Source: Marinitoga sp. 38H-ov (GTDB lineage Bacteria > Thermotogota > Thermotogae > Petrotogales > Petrotogaceae). From it: a DNA stretch of 64,000 bases. Below, piece by piece: positions 61,885 through 64,000 of this stretch. The notes under the pieces are model-generated. The model was not told the origin of the DNA, searched no databases, and saw only the letters and a program-made list of their open reading frames with translations. Each line of letters starts with the position of its first letter. Within the stretch, counting starts at the first letter, position 1. The position numbers and the translations under genes are program-made. Where the stretch lies: the NCBI RefSeq assembly GCF_011057715.1, contig NZ_LNGH01000002.1, positions 124,001 to 188,000 on the forward strand. Direction: 5' to 3'.

Positions 61885-62337
61885 ATGGTAATACCCTTAA
61901 GCGGATTAAGAATAGGAATGAATGGAATAATTATTAGATTGGATTTTGATGAATCAATAAAGGAGAGATTTATTGCCATGGGATTAATCCCAGGAAAAAA
62001 TATAACCTATGTTCATGAATCTCCCTTTGGAGATCCCATGATCTTCAAAATAGATGATAATAAAATAATGATAAGAAAAGATGAAGCTAAAAAAATTTTT
62101 GTTGAGGTATCAGAAGAATTATTATTTTTATATGAAGCAACACCCGGAAAGTATAAAGTTTTTTCTTTACAAGGTGGATTATTGTTTAAAAGGGAAATGG
62201 AAAAATTAAATATTTTTGTTGGAGATGAAATTGAAGTTATTGAAAGCAATTCGCACAAATTAAGTATAAAAGTTAAAGAAAAAAATATTTTATTAGGTAA
62301 AGGGAAAGCTAAAAAAATTTTAGTGAGGAGATTATAA
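61885..62337 (+). CDS. feoA: FeoA with two fused SH3-like domains
   Basis: The 150-residue protein is twice the usual FeoA length. The first domain (1-75) has the FeoA core 'ERFIAMGLIPGKNITYVHESPFGDPMIFKI'. The second (about 82-150) repeats the fold more loosely (GKYKVFSLQGG, MEKLNIFVGDEIEVIESN, then LGKGKAKKILV). FeoA assists FeoB-driven ferrous iron uptake. It starts at ATG 61885 behind GGAGG and overlaps the next gene by one base. Confidence 0.9.
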   Translation: MVIPLSGLRIGMNGIIIRLDFDESIKERFIAMGLIPGKNITYVHESPFGDPMIFKIDDNKIMIRKDEAKKIFVEVSEELLFLYEATPGKYKVFSLQGGLLFKREMEKLNIFVGDEIEVIESNSHKLSIKVKEKNILLGKGKAKKILVRRL

Positions 62338-62558
62338 TGAATATAAATGAAATTATTTCTTATATACAAGAAAGCAAAGAGAATATTTCTATTGATGAAA
62401 TAAAAAGAAAATACAATTTATCTGATCAAAATTGGAAAATAATATTTCCATTTTTAATATCTAATGGCATTAAAATAAACTCCTTTTCTGATTTAGACTT
62501 AAGATGTTCTGATTGCCCCATTAACAATTTTTGTGATAAAAAAAGATGTGGAGGGTGA
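62337..62558 (+). CDS. feoC: FeoC-like winged-helix protein with four cysteines
   Basis: The 73-residue protein has a winged-helix core (NISIDEIKRKYNLSDQNWKIIFPFLISNG) and a C-terminal cysteine cluster 'CSDCPINNFCDKKRCGG' (CxxCx5Cx4C) that could hold an Fe-S cluster. This matches FeoC, which tunes FeoB stability or Feo expression. It sits between feoA and feoB, translationally coupled to both. Confidence 0.83.
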   Translation: MNINEIISYIQESKENISIDEIKRKYNLSDQNWKIIFPFLISNGIKINSFSDLDLRCSDCPINNFCDKKRCGG

Positions 62559-62561
62559 AAT

Positions 62562-64000
62562 ATGACTTTTGAAATAGCCGTTATAGGAAATCCAAATGTT
62601 GGTAAAACCTCTATTTTTAATATTATTACCGGTAGTAGACAATATATCGCTAATTGGCCTGGAGTTACTGTTGAAAAAAAGGTTGGTGCATTTAAGTATA
62701 AAGAACATAACTTTAAACTAATAGATTTACCTGGAATTTACACTCTTTCTGCTCAAAGCGAAGATGAAAAAGTTGCTAGAGATTATTTTCTAAACGAATC
62801 ACCAGATGCTGTAATTGTTGTTGCCGATGCATTAAATCTAGAAAGATCAATGTATCTATTAATGCAAATTTTAGAAATGAAATTACCAGTTGTTTTAGCT
62901 ATTAATTCTATAGATGAAGCTAATGAAAAAGGAAAAGAAATAAACCCTTATTTCATTTCAAAAACTTTAAATATACCTGTTATATTAACTTCAGCAAAAA
63001 AAAATATAGGTATAGATACTTTAATTGAAGAAGTACATAAAGTGGCTGAAAAAAAATTAATTCCTTCGAAAAAATTTCCATATCCTGAAAGTATAAATGA
63101 CTATATAAGTTTTTTTTCAGAAAAGATTAAAAATTTCGATTATCTAAGATCATATGATCCCGAATGGTTAGCTATATATTATTTAGAATTTGGTTCGAAA
63201 AATTTTGATTATCCTATTGATTTAACAAATGAAATTTCAAATAAATTTGATATGAAAAATTTAAAAATAGAATATATGAATTGGAAATTTAATTTTATAT
63301 CTTCAATAATAAAAAGTGCTGTTATTGAAGAAGGAAGAAGTTGGGCATTAAGAGATATACTTGATCATGTATTAACCCATAAATTTTTAGGTATTCTAAT
63401 ATATATTGTAGCTTTATTTTTTGTATTCTCCTTAACTTTTAATATTGCTAGTCCATTATCTGATTTAATAGATTTAGGATTTTCTAACTTAGGAAATGCA
63501 TTAAATGGATTAATAAAAGTTCCTTGGCTTAATTCGTTATTGATAGATGGTGTTATTGGTGGTGTTGGTGGTGTTTTAGTATTTATTCCACAACTATTTG
63601 TTTTATTTTTCTTTATGGGATTTTTAGAAGAATCAGGGTATTTACCGAGGGCTGCTTTTTTGGTGGATAAAATAGTTAGGAAATTTGGTTTAAGCGGTAG
63701 ATCTTTTATGTCAATTATATTGGGTTTTGGATGTAGTGTTCCTGCAATTATGTCTACGAAAACTATAGCAAATAAAAAAGAAAGAATGGCTTTAATTTTA
63801 AGTGTACCTTTTGCATCATGTTCTGCTAGATTACCAGTTTATGTATTATTAATAAGTGTATTTTTCAGTAAAAATGCTGCTACAATAATGCTTTTAGTTT
63901 ATATATCGAGTATAATATTAGTGTTATTATCTGCAAAAATTTTACAAATGTTTTTTATTAAAGGAGAAGGAATACCATTTACTATTGAACTACCACGTTT
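62562..64000 (+). CDS. feoB: Ferrous iron transport GTPase FeoB (cut by the right edge)
   Basis: ATG 62562 follows GAGGGTGA, three bases after feoC. The 479 codons seen cover the G domain (G1 GNPNVGKTS, G3 DLPGIYTL, G4 NSIDE) and a helical GDI region. The first Gate domain follows (GFLEESGYLPRAAFLVDKI and GFGCSVPAIMSTKTI with the conserved Cys), then 'VPFASCSARLPVYVLL'. It moves Fe(II) across the inner membrane. The rest, about 190-200 residues, lies off the edge. Confidence 0.95.
   Translation, partial: MTFEIAVIGNPNVGKTSIFNIITGSRQYIANWPGVTVEKKVGAFKYKEHNFKLIDLPGIYTLSAQSEDEKVARDYFLNESPDAVIVVADALNLERSMYLLMQILEMKLPVVLAINSIDEANEKGKEINPYFISKTLNIPVILTSAKKNIGIDTLIEEVHKVAEKKLIPSKKFPYPESINDYISFFSEKIKNFDYLRSYDPEWLAIYYLEFGSKNFDYPIDLTNEISNKFDMKNLKIEYMNWKFNFISSIIKSAVIEEGRSWALRDILDHVLTHKFLGILIYIVALFFVFSLTFNIASPLSDLIDLGFSNLGNALNGLIKVPWLNSLLIDGVIGGVGGVLVFIPQLFVLFFFMGFLEESGYLPRAAFLVDKIVRKFGLSGRSFMSIILGFGCSVPAIMSTKTIANKKERMALILSVPFASCSARLPVYVLLISVFFSKNAATIMLLVYISSIILVLLSAKILQMFFIKGEGIPFTIELPR

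Overview
The window is very AT-rich (roughly 27-30% G+C by eye) and densely coded, with short operons and strong GGAGG-type ribosome binding sites. The gene set points to an anaerobic member of the Thermotogota, most likely a Marinitoga/Petrotoga-like (Petrotogales) organism. The evidence is a 60-residue single-cluster ferredoxin very like the Thermotoga maritima one, a serine operon (class V aminotransferase plus short SerA) in the T. maritima arrangement, a CBS/tRNA-nucleotidyltransferase fusion, outer-membrane beta-barrels (a toga-bearing, diderm envelope), and an Rnf/Nqr-type sodium pump. The genus assignment is inference.

Layout. 1-2491 (+): end of a pst phosphate-transport operon (pstB end, phoU, response regulator, soluble histidine kinase). 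2494-7837 (-): FAD/[2Fe-2S] oxidoreductase, DMT exporter, L-cysteine desulfidase-like protein and a zinc-ribbon UvrD-like helicase. 7877-12172 (-): nqrBCDEF without nqrA, plus a conserved small protein. 12356-19407 (-): one operon from citrate synthase through a LeuCD-type aconitase to proC, proA, proB and icd, which is the full route from acetyl-CoA and oxaloacetate to 2-oxoglutarate plus the glutamate-to-proline branch. It is preceded by a leader peptide and attenuator. 19698-21949 (-): a polar amino-acid ABC transporter with a second leader-peptide attenuator and a frameshifted binding-protein gene. 22166-26945 (-): degenerate GH1 protein, YjbQ, tandem HAD, DUF4911-like, PhoH and a DnaQ-like exonuclease. 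27126-31582 (+): rpsF-ssb-rpsR, rplI, RNase Z, NfeD/SPFH pair. 31599-39709 (-): glycosyltransferase cluster with an embedded tRNA-Val(GAC), a cyclic-nucleotide-domain protein, second YjbQ, minE-minD. 39817-42162 (-): ferredoxin, serA and aminotransferase. 42357-46951 (+): nicotinamidase, then a DUF2089/DUF4097/M1-like-peptidase operon with a palindromic operator on its promoter. 46987-53702 (-): UDP-GlcNAc 2-epimerase, two Wzi-like barrels, DUF4416, CBS/tRNA-nucleotidyltransferase. 54256-61276 (-): ComFB-like, RsmD, RecG, DegV, O-antigen-ligase-like. 61398-64000 (+): CsoR, then FeoA-FeoC-FeoB (cut by the right edge).

The most striking signals are two ribosome-mediated attenuators on the minus strand (19433-19592 and 21985-22111). 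Each has a consensus-like promoter, a strong ribosome binding site, a short leader ORF, and mutually exclusive anti-antiterminator, antiterminator and terminator helices. The first leader places Glu-Pro-Glu-Gln codons just ahead of the switching helix, upstream of the glutamate/proline operon. The second places Arg-His-His-Ser-Arg at the equivalent point, upstream of a polar amino-acid transporter. Both use the same terminator stem core. Other points of note are an Nqr complex lacking its quinone-site subunit, a self-regulating-looking DUF2089 promoter, an HExxH peptidase fused to a putative outer-membrane barrel, and a tRNA nucleotidyltransferase that has lost its DHH nuclease half.
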